The notes beneath the pieces were generated by a model. That model was not told where the DNA came from. It did not search any database and was given only the letters and a program-made list of their open reading frames with translations. Positions 42,333 through 50,474 of a DNA stretch of 64,000 nt are shown one piece after another (position 1 is the stretch's first letter; every line of letters starts with the position of its first letter). Source of the DNA: Salinibacillus aidingensis (lineage in GTDB: Bacteria > Bacillota > Bacilli > Bacillales > Alkalibacillaceae); NCBI RefSeq assembly GCF_039522525.1, contig NZ_BAAADO010000005.1, forward strand, positions 124,001 to 188,000, given 5' to 3'. Position numbers and translations under genes: made by a program.

Positions 42333-42373
42333 TCCTTAGTTTTTTATAGAGGGTTTAAGCTAAGAACCTCTCC
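42333..42373 (-). promoter_or_regulatory. PreQ1-I riboswitch aptamer
   Basis: The minus strand reads GGGAGAGGTTCTTAGCTTAA then ACCCTCTATAAAAAACTAAGG. The AGAGG/CCTCT stem, the loop TTCTTAGCT and the A-rich ATAAAAAACTAAGG tail that pseudoknots back are the defining parts of the preQ1 class I aptamer. It stands 80 bases upstream of queF with a terminator between, the classic transcription-off arrangement. Confidence 0.92.
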
Positions 42374-42459
42374 CGTACTTTTATGGATCATTCTATTTCA
42401 TGGAATAAGTATATAGATAAGTGGTATTCATGTCAATTAGCTTATAGGAGTGTATTTTG

Positions 42460-42636
42460 TTATACCCATTTTCGAAGTAAGGTGCGGGCTTTTGCTGGTG
42501 AACATTTTCCGGTTTTTGAATCCAGTTTTTTAAATCCTGATTCGTATTTGGCAGGGGGGACTTTCATATCTGTTGATAAAGTTAAAACAGAGATATTTGT
42601 CGGATTCTTTTTCGTCTCCTTTTCCTTTACTTTCAC
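42460..42636 (-). CDS. Small basic protein, 58 aa
   Basis: GTG at 42636 with AAGGTGGT upstream; the site lies in the last codons of the preceding gene, whose stop is only two bases before this start, so translation is coupled. Product: VKEKETKKNPTNISVLTLST, then VPPAKYESGFKKLDSKTG and ARTLLRKWV. Lys-rich, no membrane segment. Unknown family. Confidence 0.6.
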   Translation of the reverse strand: MKVKEKETKKNPTNISVLTLSTDMKVPPAKYESGFKKLDSKTGKCSPAKARTLLRKWV

Positions 42637-42638
42637 TT

Positions 42639-43481
42639 TTATACCACCTTTTCTAGTATATATTTAATCATTTTGTGTGTAAGGTCGTTAATTTTGCCTA
42701 ACAGCATCAAATAGGAGGACGCTGCCTGAAAGTGTTGAAGCTTTTCTTCTGTAATCATATGCTGATGTTTAAATAATAGAGCATAACCAAGGCGAAATTC
42801 CCCGTAATTCCGGACAAACACAAATTCCCGGTTTTCTCCATTAAAATTACGTTTCACCCGATCATCCCAAAACTGCGGATTAGGCTGCTGAAGCGCCCAT
42901 CTTATAATACGTTTATCTTCTTCGGTTGGCTTCAAATGCTCATTTAAGTTTACAATCATTAAAAAGCTTTTATGATCGTTTTGATAAAATTCCTCATTTT
43001 CTTTTTCAATGGATTTCTGGTATTCATCCTTATCCATTTGCAGCACCCATAAACTCTTTAAATCATTGTTATCCATTTCAAAAATTTCTGCAACCATTTC
43101 GTCAAATTTTTTCATAAAAGTTATAATTTTTTCATTAATTTTGGCATCATCTTCGGAGTCTACAGCATCTAACATAGAGGCAATTTCGCTTTGACAGACC
43201 ATTTCAGGGTAGGAGGATTGCGGTTGGACCGGCTTTTGAAATAATCTGATTATTCCTTTAATCATAATTATATAAAAAATCATAGCCAGGGAAATCACCA
43301 GCCAATGGATAAATCGTGAGGATTGTAAACCAGGCTGAAGCTTATCCGTAAAGGGAAATAAAATAAAGCCTGTCACTTCATTCAAATTTTCTTTTGATAA
43401 AGTGGCGGTTAGGATGATAAAGCTGAAAATTCCCAATATGCTTGAAATGTAAGTAACATTCAAGAATTTACGAAACTTCAT
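42639..43481 (-). CDS. Hypothetical membrane protein, 280 aa
   Basis: Two N-terminal membrane helices (YISSILGIFSFIILTATLS at about 10-28 and HWLVISLAMIFYIIMIKGII at about 59-78) and a long cytoplasmic, acidic-helical domain with a WALQQPNPQFWDDRVKRNF motif and a closing EKLQHFQAASSYLMLLGKI helix. No family recognised. AAGGTGTGGTG precedes the ATG. Forms a two-gene unit with the 58-aa gene. Confidence 0.7.
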   Translation of the reverse strand: MKFRKFLNVTYISSILGIFSFIILTATLSKENLNEVTGFILFPFTDKLQPGLQSSRFIHWLVISLAMIFYIIMIKGIIRLFQKPVQPQSSYPEMVCQSEIASMLDAVDSEDDAKINEKIITFMKKFDEMVAEIFEMDNNDLKSLWVLQMDKDEYQKSIEKENEEFYQNDHKSFLMIVNLNEHLKPTEEDKRIIRWALQQPNPQFWDDRVKRNFNGENREFVFVRNYGEFRLGYALLFKHQHMITEEKLQHFQAASSYLMLLGKINDLTHKMIKYILEKVV

Positions 43482-43567
43482 TCCATCACCACACCTTGTT
43501 TTATATTACATAAATTTTAACAAAGTGTAATGGAAAAACCTATAAGATATGGTGAAAAAGGGAAAAA

Positions 43568-43744
43568 TTACCCTCTTTCACCCATTGGTTTTCTAGGAGT
43601 ATGGACGTAGGAGGGAATTTCCTCATCCAATTCCATGATCGAATAGAAAACCATCTGCTGTCCAATCTGTACCGTTCCTTCCTTTTGCGTCACGGGAGGA
43701 ATGCTTTCGGTCAGCGGTGTCTTATTTTTCAGGATCCTTAAAAT
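43568..43744 (-). CDS. Small hypothetical protein with a probable ATT start, 58 aa
   Basis: The perfect AAGGAGGTG ribosome site is seven bases before ATT (43744), and no ATG, GTG or TTG occurs in frame at a usable distance. From ATT the product is (M)LRILKNKTPLTESIPPVTQK, then QIGQQMVFYSIMELDEEIPS and HTPRKPMGERG. Pro/Thr-rich, soluble; unknown family. ATT starts are rare and usually mean autoregulated or low expression. Confidence 0.6.
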   Translation of the reverse strand: MLRILKNKTPLTESIPPVTQKEGTVQIGQQMVFYSIMELDEEIPSYVHTPRKPMGERG

Positions 43745-43911
43745 GAGAAAGCACCTCCTTGATGATTGCACCTATTTACAAGTATATTATGCTTCACGTT
43801 TTCTATCCGCAAAAATTTTCTAAAGATTAGGCTGTTCATTTTCGAAGGTTTTCAGATTACAGTAGTCATGGTGTTACAGGTAATCTATAATCAATTTAGA
43901 GGTGTTTTTAG

Positions 43912-44340
43912 TTGAGAAAAAAGGCTGTCGCTATTTTAATACTATATACAGGTTTACTTATTTATTGGATGTTTTTTGGTTTCTCCAGGGTACAAACCGA
44001 AGATTACATGTATAATCTGATTCCGTTATCAACATTAAAGCTTTATATCGAGAATTTTTCTCACTTTCCTTTAGAAACCTGGCTGATCAATTTAGCCGGT
44101 AACATAGGAGTTTTCATTCCCTTTGGAGTGCTATTACCTCTGTGCTTTCAAAAGCTTTGGGTAATCAGGGATTTTCTTAAAGTATTTTTGGTCGGTATTT
44201 TTATTCTGGAGCTGTGTCAGCTGAGTTTCAGAGTAGGAAGCTTTGACGTGGATGATATTCTTCTTAATACAGTAGGAGCTTTAACAGGCTTTTTATTGCT
44301 GCGGATTTTTTACATCATAAAAATGCACATATCAAAATAA
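43912..44340 (+). CDS. VanZ-family membrane protein
   Basis: TTG start with AGAGGTG upstream. 142 aa with four to five membrane helices. The VanZ core is visible: NLIPLSTLKLYIENF, NLAGNIGVFIPFGVLLPL, FILELCQLSFRVGSFDVDDI (the ExxQ...R.FDxDD motif) and LLNTVGALTGFLLL. VanZ proteins give low-level teicoplanin resistance in enterococci; most Bacillus members have no known role. Monocistronic. Confidence 0.87.
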   Translation: MRKKAVAILILYTGLLIYWMFFGFSRVQTEDYMYNLIPLSTLKLYIENFSHFPLETWLINLAGNIGVFIPFGVLLPLCFQKLWVIRDFLKVFLVGIFILELCQLSFRVGSFDVDDILLNTVGALTGFLLLRIFYIIKMHISK

Positions 44341-44364
44341 AGGAGTGCTAATAAGCACTCCTTT
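44339..44364. terminator. Bidirectional terminator
   Basis: AAAGGAGTGC pairs with GCACTCCTTT. It closes vanZ from the left and the 58-aa zinc-finger gene from the right. Confidence 0.8.
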
Positions 44365-44539
44365 ATTCAAGAACTCGATTATTTTCATCTACCGAAAAAG
44401 GAGTGTCAGGCTCAGGATTGTCTCCCGGCTGAAAAACCCCATCACCCCCACAGACAGTACACGTATACTGCCATTCCTCATCATCAGCTAAAAGTCCAGT
44501 ACCATCGCATGCTTTACATACATGATTACGGTCAACCAT
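44363..44539 (-). CDS. DnaJ-type zinc-finger small protein, 58 aa
   Basis: ATG at 44539 with GGAGAG upstream. Two CxxCxGxG knuckles, VCKACDGTGLL and TCTVCGGDGVF, form one DnaJ-like zinc site; the rest is acidic (PGDNPEPDTPFSVDENN). Such small proteins may act as chaperone or redox accessory parts. Unknown role. Confidence 0.75.
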   Translation of the reverse strand: MVDRNHVCKACDGTGLLADDEEWQYTCTVCGGDGVFQPGDNPEPDTPFSVDENNRVLE

Positions 44540-44606
44540 GGTAAATCTCTCCTTGTTTCAATGGTTGCCCATAGTTTTACACGGTACCGCAAATTCATGC
44601 GTGGTA

Positions 44607-46565
44607 TTAAGCTTTTGAATTCTGTCTGTCCTTCACCCAATTAATTAAGCCGCCTTTAAGCATCATGTCAACTTGTCTGGAAGATAGAGCATGTGTAAGT
44701 TCCATTTCAATATTCTTGTCTTTTACCGTCGCTTTTATGTCATTACCCTGCTGTACCTTGTCACGCAGGTCTTTAAATTGGAGTACATCTCCCTGCTGTA
44801 ATTTGTCAAAGTCCTCATCGTGTTTAAAGGTAAGAGGGAGGACACCAAAATTAACCAGGTTCTGCCAGTGAATACGGGCAAAGTCTTTGACTACAGCGAC
44901 ACGTAATCCGAGGTATCGTGGAGCGAGTGCGGCATGTTCACGGCTGGACCCTTGACCATAGTTATAGCCGCCTACAATAGCATGGCCGCCATGATCCCGA
45001 ATATCCATAGCACGGTCATAATAGCTCTCATCTATGATTTCAAAAGTGAATTTACTGATTTCAGGTAAATTACTGCGGTATGGGAGAACCCTGGCGCCAC
45101 CAGCTAAAATTTCATCTGTGGAAATGTTATCGTTCATTTTAAGAAGTATCGGTACCTCCAGCTCATCTGGCAGCCTATCCATTTCCGGTATGGAGGCAAT
45201 ATTAGGCCCCTTGTAGAGCTCTACTTTTTTAGCTTCTTCCTCCGGTAAGGGTTTATCCAGTAGCTGATCATCTACATTCGGCTTTTTCGGCCCTTTAATG
45301 TTTGGATAATTCATCTCCAATGTACGAGGATCCGTAATTTCACCCTTTAATGCGGAGGCGGCTGCCGTTTCTGGTCCGCATAGAAAGACACTGTCTTCTT
45401 TGGTGCCGGAACGACCAGGAAAGTTTCTTGGTGTTGTACGCAGGCTGTTTCGGCCGGTTGCAGGCGCCTGCCCCATTCCAATACAGCCATTACATCCAGC
45501 CTGATGAAGACGTCCTCCCGATTGAAGGAAGCTTGCGATATGTCCTTCCTGTACAAGTTCTGTCAGCATCTGTCGTGATGTTGGATTAACATCTAAGGAA
45601 ACGCCTTCAGCAATCTTTTTATCCTTTACAATTTCAGCTGCCATGGCAAAATCACGAAAACCAGGCTGAGCAGAAGAGCCGATATAGGATTGATATATGG
45701 ATTCGCCAGCAATGTCCTTAACTGGGACTACATTACCTGGACTTGATGGCTTTGCAATAAGAGGTTCAAGCTCGGATAAATTGATTTCCTCCTCAATATC
45801 GTAGGAAGCTCCTTTATCCGCCTTTAATTCAATCCATTCGTCCCTACGTTCCTGTTCTTTTAAGAAGCGCTTCACTTCCTCATCGGAAGGAAAGACCGTT
45901 CCTGTGGCTCCAAGTTCAGCGCCCATATTGGCAATCACATGCCGATCCATGGCATCTAAATTCTTTAATCCTGGACCATAATATTCAATCACACGTCCGA
46001 CTCCGCCTTTTACATCGTGACGACGGAGCAATTCCAAAATAACATCCTTGGCTCCAACCCAGTCAGGCAGTTCACCGGTCAATTTAATTCCCCAGACTTC
46101 AGGCATTTTGACATAAAAGGGTTCGCCGGCAATAGCCATTGCAACATCAATACCGCCAGCCCCCATGGCGAGCATTCCCATACTGCCGTTTGCACATGTA
46201 TGACTGTCTGAACCTAATAATGTTTTCCCGGGCTTCGCTAATCTTTGCATATGGACAGGGTGACTAACGCCGTTTCCAGGGCGACTATAATACAGTCCAA
46301 AACGTCTGGCTGCACTCTGTAAAAACAAGTGATCATCAGGGTTTTTATTATCTACTTGAATCAGGTTATGATCGACATACTGGGCTGATGCCTCTGTTTT
46401 GGCATAATCCAGTCCCATCGCTTCAAGCTCAAGCATAACCATTGTTCCGGTTGCATCCTGTGTTAAAGTCTGATCAATCTTTAACCCAATCTCCTCACCA
46501 GGAGTCATCTCCCCGGATACCAAATGGTCTTTTATCAGCTTTTGGGTAACATTAAGCTTCAACAT
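44607..46565 (-). CDS. Aconitate hydratase (short single-subunit type)
   Basis: 652 aa; start at the second ATG (46565), which fits AAGGAGGA better than the first (46568). Aconitase/IPM-isomerase fold: DSHTCANGSMGMLAMGAGG (first cluster Cys), HQAGCNGCIGMGQAPATG (the other two cysteines), and the swivel domain NDNISTDEILAGGARVLPY and YNYGQGSSREHAALAPRYLG. It belongs to the shorter 'putative aconitate hydratase' branch, not the 900-aa CitB type. It interconverts citrate and isocitrate or a homologous acid; a citB may also exist elsewhere. Confidence 0.87.
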   Translation of the reverse strand: MLKLNVTQKLIKDHLVSGEMTPGEEIGLKIDQTLTQDATGTMVMLELEAMGLDYAKTEASAQYVDHNLIQVDNKNPDDHLFLQSAARRFGLYYSRPGNGVSHPVHMQRLAKPGKTLLGSDSHTCANGSMGMLAMGAGGIDVAMAIAGEPFYVKMPEVWGIKLTGELPDWVGAKDVILELLRRHDVKGGVGRVIEYYGPGLKNLDAMDRHVIANMGAELGATGTVFPSDEEVKRFLKEQERRDEWIELKADKGASYDIEEEINLSELEPLIAKPSSPGNVVPVKDIAGESIYQSYIGSSAQPGFRDFAMAAEIVKDKKIAEGVSLDVNPTSRQMLTELVQEGHIASFLQSGGRLHQAGCNGCIGMGQAPATGRNSLRTTPRNFPGRSGTKEDSVFLCGPETAAASALKGEITDPRTLEMNYPNIKGPKKPNVDDQLLDKPLPEEEAKKVELYKGPNIASIPEMDRLPDELEVPILLKMNDNISTDEILAGGARVLPYRSNLPEISKFTFEIIDESYYDRAMDIRDHGGHAIVGGYNYGQGSSREHAALAPRYLGLRVAVVKDFARIHWQNLVNFGVLPLTFKHDEDFDKLQQGDVLQFKDLRDKVQQGNDIKATVKDKNIEMELTHALSSRQVDMMLKGGLINWVKDRQNSKA

Positions 46566-46568
46566 CAT

Positions 46569-46845
46569 TCCTCCTTATATAGTTCTATAACCGCACAAAC
46601 ACTTTATAAAACATCCCATCAAAAATAGTTTATTCGTTTATAAATTCACAAATACCATGTAAAATATACATAGGAAAGCGGAAGGGCCTTGCTAAGCTTT
46701 GAACCTATATAAGAAAAAGTGGCATTTCTTATATTACCAGGACCAGGCCCTGCAGCTGGACAATAGTAAAGAGAAGGGCCGTGATGATCGCGACAACATA
46801 AGAGGATTACCCAGGATTTATAACTAGAGACTAGGAGGTTTTTAT
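46569..46845. other. Divergent gap between aconitase and Gfo/Idh genes
   Basis: Promoters of both genes should lie here. A GGCCCTGCAGCTGG stretch and an AGAAAAAGTGGC/TTTCT weak inverted repeat are visible; no gene. Confidence 0.35.
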
Positions 46846-47832
46846 ATGGTACGATTCGGAATTATAGGGACAAATTGGATAACAGAACGGTTCTTAGATG
46901 CAGCTCAACAGGTAGAGGATTTTCAATTAACGGCTGTGTTTTCACGTACAGAAAAAAGAGCAGCAGAATTTGCATCGAAGTATAATGCTCCATATACATT
47001 TACGAGCATTCAGGAGATGGCGGATAGTGATCAGCTTGATGCCGTATACATTGCGTCTCCAAATTCTCTTCATAAAGAGTATGCTATTGCTTTAATGAAT
47101 GGAAAAAAACATGTGTTATGTGAAAAACCTATGGGGTCAAATGTGCGTGAAGTGGAAGAAATGATCCAGGCAGCGCGGGACAATCAGGTTTTGCTTATGG
47201 AAGCGCTAAAAAGCAGCTTTCTGCCTAATTTTAAGGCTGTTCAGGAAAATTTACATAAAGTGGGGAAGATACGTCGATATATAGGCAACTACTGCCAATA
47301 TTCTTCCAGATATGATACTTACAAAGAAGGTACTGTGCTAAACGCCTTTAAACCTGAATTTTCGAATGGATCTCTGATGGACATTGGAGTATATGGTATA
47401 TATCCAATGGTGGTGCTGTTTGGCGAACCTAAAGAGGTAAAAGCAAATGGTGTAATGTTAGAATCCGGAGTAGATGGGGAAGGTACGGTTTTAGTGAAAT
47501 ATGATGAAATGGAAGGCATCGTTATGCATTCCAAGATTACCAATACAGAATTGCCTTCTGAAATTCAAGGTGAGAAAGGGAGCCTTATCATTGACCCTAT
47601 ACATAGGGCTGAACGAGTAGTATTCCGGGACCATCATGGAAATGAAGAAGATTTAAGTGTTCCACAAAAAGAGAATTCCATGTATGATGAAGCAAAGGAA
47701 TTCATTTCGCTAATAAAAGAGAATAAATTGGAATCAGATATCAATACCTTTAAGAATTCCGTCACAACAGCCCGAATTATGGAGGAAGCGCGGAAGCAGG
47801 TAGGCGTTGTGTTTCCGGCTGACCAAAAATAG
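46846..47832 (+). CDS. Gfo/Idh/MocA-family oxidoreductase
   Basis: 328 aa. N-terminal Rossmann domain with FGIIGTNWITERFLDAA (GxxxxxxI/A form) and AVYIASPNSLHKEYA, then the family's EKPMGSN (Lys of EKP is catalytic). C-terminal beta-domain with LMDIGVYGIYP (the DxxxH site reads DIGVY, so the His is not conserved). Acts on a sugar or inositol-like compound with NAD(P)H; substrate unknown. AGGAGG precedes the ATG. Confidence 0.87.
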   Translation: MVRFGIIGTNWITERFLDAAQQVEDFQLTAVFSRTEKRAAEFASKYNAPYTFTSIQEMADSDQLDAVYIASPNSLHKEYAIALMNGKKHVLCEKPMGSNVREVEEMIQAARDNQVLLMEALKSSFLPNFKAVQENLHKVGKIRRYIGNYCQYSSRYDTYKEGTVLNAFKPEFSNGSLMDIGVYGIYPMVVLFGEPKEVKANGVMLESGVDGEGTVLVKYDEMEGIVMHSKITNTELPSEIQGEKGSLIIDPIHRAERVVFRDHHGNEEDLSVPQKENSMYDEAKEFISLIKENKLESDINTFKNSVTTARIMEEARKQVGVVFPADQK

Positions 47833-47842
47833 GAGATGTACG

Positions 47843-47884
47843 AAAAAGAGCATTTTCAAGGTGATTTGGAAATGCTCTTTTTTA
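47843..47884. terminator. Terminator shared by the Gfo/Idh gene and sinR
   Basis: AAAAAGAGCATTT pairs with AAATGCTCTTTTT. It is beyond repeat copy 4 as seen from sinR, so the repeat lies between the sinR stop and this terminator. Confidence 0.8.
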
Positions 47885-47922
47885 TTTCGGGACATTAAGC
47901 CTTGTCTATGTAATACGTTTAT

Positions 47923-48070
47923 CACGCATTAACTGGCCGTAATACCCTCGCTTCAGGTTTTGAGGGTACCCAACAAGACTAAGTGGAGGATAAACGGCCA
48001 TTAAATTCCTGATAAGTTCAACTAACCATCAGTGGGGGATGGAGAAAACCTCCACTCATGGAAGGTTCGC
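47923..48070 (+). mobile_element. TTTAT-flanked palindromic element, copy 4
   Basis: 148 bp flanked by TTTAT at 47918-47922 and 48071-48075. Hairpin 1 is partly decayed (CCCTCGCTT/AAGTGGAGG), hairpin 2 is intact apart from one base. The right TTTAT contains the TAA stop of sinR (minus strand), so the insertion is exactly at the end of that gene. Confidence 0.85.
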
Positions 48071-48071
48071 T

Positions 48072-48404
48072 TTATTTATTTTGCTCTAACTTCCATTTAT
48101 TATATTCTAAAAAGCTTTTAAACTCCTCTTTGGAAACACCAGATTGCATGGCTTCCTGAACTAAGGTTATCCATTCCTGATCTAAATGTTCCTTTGACAG
48201 ATTCTCTGTGCTGTCATGAAGAAAGGTATTTACCGATACACCTAAAACAGCAGAAATTTTTTCAAGAAACTGAATGGAAGGGTTGGATTGCAAATTCCGT
48301 TCAATGGAGCTTAAATATGATTTTGCCACACCTGCTTGTTCAGCTAGTTCGGAGAGTGACATATTTTTTTGTTCACGCTGCTTTTTTATACGTTCCCCTA
48401 TCAT
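48072..48404 (-). CDS. sinR: SinR-type biofilm/sporulation master regulator
   Basis: ATG at 48404 (AAGGAAGGTGAAG upstream). 110 aa. N-terminal HTH_3 domain almost as in B. subtilis SinR: MIGERIKKQREQKNMSLSEL, AEQAGVAKSYLSSIERNL, SNPSIQFLEKISAVLGVSV. C-terminal SinI-binding/tetramerisation helices: LDQEWITLVQEAMQSGVSKE then EFKSFLEYNKWK. Represses matrix and motility-switch genes in the family. Its stop codon is inside the TTTAT duplicated by repeat copy 4. Confidence 0.92.
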   Translation of the reverse strand: MIGERIKKQREQKNMSLSELAEQAGVAKSYLSSIERNLQSNPSIQFLEKISAVLGVSVNTFLHDSTENLSKEHLDQEWITLVQEAMQSGVSKEEFKSFLEYNKWKLEQNK

Positions 48405-48496
48405 CTTCTTCACCTTCCTTAGGCCTCATTATAACATAAAAACGTCCAGCTGTTTGATATGGAGAACGTAATTTTTTAAAAATTAAGTCTATACGA

Positions 48497-48613
48497 CTAA
48501 AAGGGAACAGGATTGGTAAGAAATTTTTTTATCTCCTCCTCAGTAATACCTATTTCCAGCGCTTCCAGTATGAGTTCTACCCACTCAGGGTCAAGGCTTG
48601 TAAGCTGACTCAT
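48497..48613 (-). CDS. sinI: SinI-type antirepressor, 38 aa
   Basis: ATG at 48613 with GGGGGAATC upstream. The product MSQLTSLDPEWVELILEALE then IGITEEEIKKFLTNPVPF carries the exact SinI core (LDxEWVELxxEAxxxxIxxEEIxxFL) that mimics SinR's C-terminal helices and breaks the SinR tetramer. It lies directly upstream of sinR and in the same direction, as in B. subtilis sinIR, though much shorter at the C-terminus. Confidence 0.87.
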   Translation of the reverse strand: MSQLTSLDPEWVELILEALEIGITEEEIKKFLTNPVPF

Positions 48614-49038
48614 TCCATTGATTCCCCCTCTGCTCTAAGAATAAATACTTTCTCTTTTTTAAGTAAGACTTTCCCGAAACATGTTCTCTAGTCTATAGAT
48701 ACCATAAAGTAGTATATAAGACTTAAGATTAAAAGAATGGAATAAAATGTCGATGACAATATTACAAATATTTACATAATAACCGAGATTTATATTATAT
48801 TATTAAAACCAGGGAAAAAATTTGAAAAGAGAGGGAACCTATCAAAGAAATATCCAAAAAAAGACTAAAACCATCCCTGAATTTGTCGAACGATTTTTTT
48901 AAAATGACCCCCATAAACAAAGGCGGACGCGGCCATTCTGATTTCTTAGTCACAAATCCGATATTTTAAAATGACCGTCCAACATAAAAAATACAGTGAA
49001 TGTTTGCACTCACTGTATTTCATAAAATATACGGGATG
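48614..49038 (-). other. Gap between mreBH and sinI with the mreBH terminator
   Basis: AAATACAGTGA pairs with TCACTGTATTT at 48989-49020 and on the minus strand terminates mreBH. A TTTTAAAATGACC direct repeat occurs at about 48897 and 48970. The remainder should hold the sinI promoter; no gene seen. Confidence 0.6.
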
Positions 49039-50046
49039 TTATTTTGTAGCCTTCTGAAGCTTTGTGATCATTTTAAGGGATTTACCTGTTCCAATGGCTA
49101 CACACTCCAGTGGTTCTGGTGCAATATGAACAGGTACATCGATTTCATTGGACAGCCATTCCTGCATGCCTTTAAGCAGTGCACCACCACCAGTCAGAGT
49201 AATTCCCTGATCAACAATGTCACCACTTAATTCAGGAGGGCAGCTTTCAAGGGTGGTCTGAATAGCCTCAAGAATTTGTTCAAGAGACTCCTGTAACGCT
49301 TTTTGAATCTCTGTTGAAGTTAACGCAATGGTCTTAGGTAATCCGGATACCATATCACGTCCGCGAACCTCCATGGTTTCTTCCGGATGGTCAATTAATG
49401 CGTAGCCAATTTGGATTTTGACTTGTTCAGCGGTCCGTTCCCCAATTAAGACATTGTATTTTTTCCGTACATGCTGAATGATGGCCTGATCGATTTTGTC
49501 CCCGCCAACCCGGGTTGACTGTGAGGAGACAATTCCGCCAAAGGAGATAATGGCAACTTCACTCGTACCTCCACCAATATCAACGACCATGTTGGAAACA
49601 GGCTCGTCCACTGGCAGACCTGCACCAATTGCAGCGGCAATAGGCTCTTCAATTAAATGAACATACTTAGCTCCGTATTCCTTTATTGCATTATGAATGG
49701 CGCGGCGTTCTACTGAGGTTGCACCTGTTGGAACACAAACGACAACAGAAGGCTTGCGTAACGAATGACCTAACTTTTTGCTTACCTTTTTCAGCATTTC
49801 TTTAAGCATCTGAGAAGTCACTTCATAATCAGCAATGACGCCATCCTTCATCGGACGAACAGGTACAATGTTTTGAGGTGTTTTTCCAATCATTTGCTTT
49901 GCTTCTTCACCTACAGCAAGTACGTTTTGGGTAGTTGTATCAATCGCAACCACAGCGGGTTCATTATATACAATGCCTTTATTTTTGGTATAAATAAGTA
50001 AATTAGCTGTACCGAGATCAATGCCAATTTCTGCTGATGAGAACAT
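49039..50046 (-). CDS. mreBH: Cell-shape actin homolog MreBH
   Basis: ATG at 50046 with GGAGG just upstream (the frame opens five codons earlier). 335 aa bacterial actin: phosphate-1 AEIGIDLGTANLLIYTKNKG, PSVVVCVPTGATSVERRAI, connect/phosphate-2 VSNMVVDIGGGTSEVAII, adenosine motif ITLTGGGALLKGMQEWL. Of MreB, Mbl and MreBH it fits MreBH best, standing alone rather than with mreCD. Guides lateral wall synthesis and the LytE hydrolase in B. subtilis. Confidence 0.9.
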   Translation of the reverse strand: MFSSAEIGIDLGTANLLIYTKNKGIVYNEPAVVAIDTTTQNVLAVGEEAKQMIGKTPQNIVPVRPMKDGVIADYEVTSQMLKEMLKKVSKKLGHSLRKPSVVVCVPTGATSVERRAIHNAIKEYGAKYVHLIEEPIAAAIGAGLPVDEPVSNMVVDIGGGTSEVAIISFGGIVSSQSTRVGGDKIDQAIIQHVRKKYNVLIGERTAEQVKIQIGYALIDHPEETMEVRGRDMVSGLPKTIALTSTEIQKALQESLEQILEAIQTTLESCPPELSGDIVDQGITLTGGGALLKGMQEWLSNEIDVPVHIAPEPLECVAIGTGKSLKMITKLQKATK

Positions 50047-50143
50047 ATCCTTTTCCTCCATTAGTTCTAGATTCCATGTATACTTAGTTAGTTTACCACT
50101 TTTTAATTATATATAAAAATTAAATATCTATAACAAAAAAATA

Positions 50144-50163
50144 ACAGGGAGCATAGTCCCTGT
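50144..50163 (-). terminator. Terminator of the YflJ-like gene
   Basis: ACAGGGA pairs with TCCCTGT; on the minus strand it runs into TATTTTTTT. Confidence 0.7.
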
Positions 50164-50174
50164 AATAAAACTGG

Positions 50175-50306
50175 TTATTGTTGCTTGCTTTCCAATAAAT
50201 TGGCAAGTACGTGTTTCTTATAGCTTTCGATTTTACGTTCTTCATAACGATTAACACCGATTTTCTTTAGTTCGTTAACGTACCAGCCTTTACTTCCGAT
50301 ATGCAT
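50175..50306 (-). CDS. YflJ-type DUF2639 protein, 43 aa
   Basis: Start placed at the ATG at 50306, well spaced from GAAAGGATGAG; an ATG three codons upstream is too close to it. Product MHIGSKGWYVNELKKIGVNR, YEERKIESYKKHVLANLLES, KQQ. HIGSKGWYVxELKxxGVxxxEGRKIESYKxHVL is the DUF2639 signature; B. subtilis YflJ is the model. Function unknown. Confidence 0.85.
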   Translation of the reverse strand: MHIGSKGWYVNELKKIGVNRYEERKIESYKKHVLANLLESKQQ

Positions 50307-50474
50307 GTGACTCATCCTTTCATCCATAATCACACTGAAGTATTTTCAGAGTCTAGGTTATTCTAACATTCATCCATGAATCTATGAAAGAGAAAACACC
50401 AGAAAATACCCGTATGAATTCTGGTAAATATCGTCTATAATTTTTAATAGAATGAATGAAGGGATTTATTATGA

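Noticed and set aside
42383..42667. 94-codon plus-strand ORF
   Set aside because: No ribosome site; it runs antisense to the well-supported coupled 58-aa gene and into the 280-aa gene.
48897..48985. Direct repeat TTTTAAAATGACC as an operator
   Set aside because: Only two copies with unequal context, downstream of mreBH; no regulator can be tied to it.
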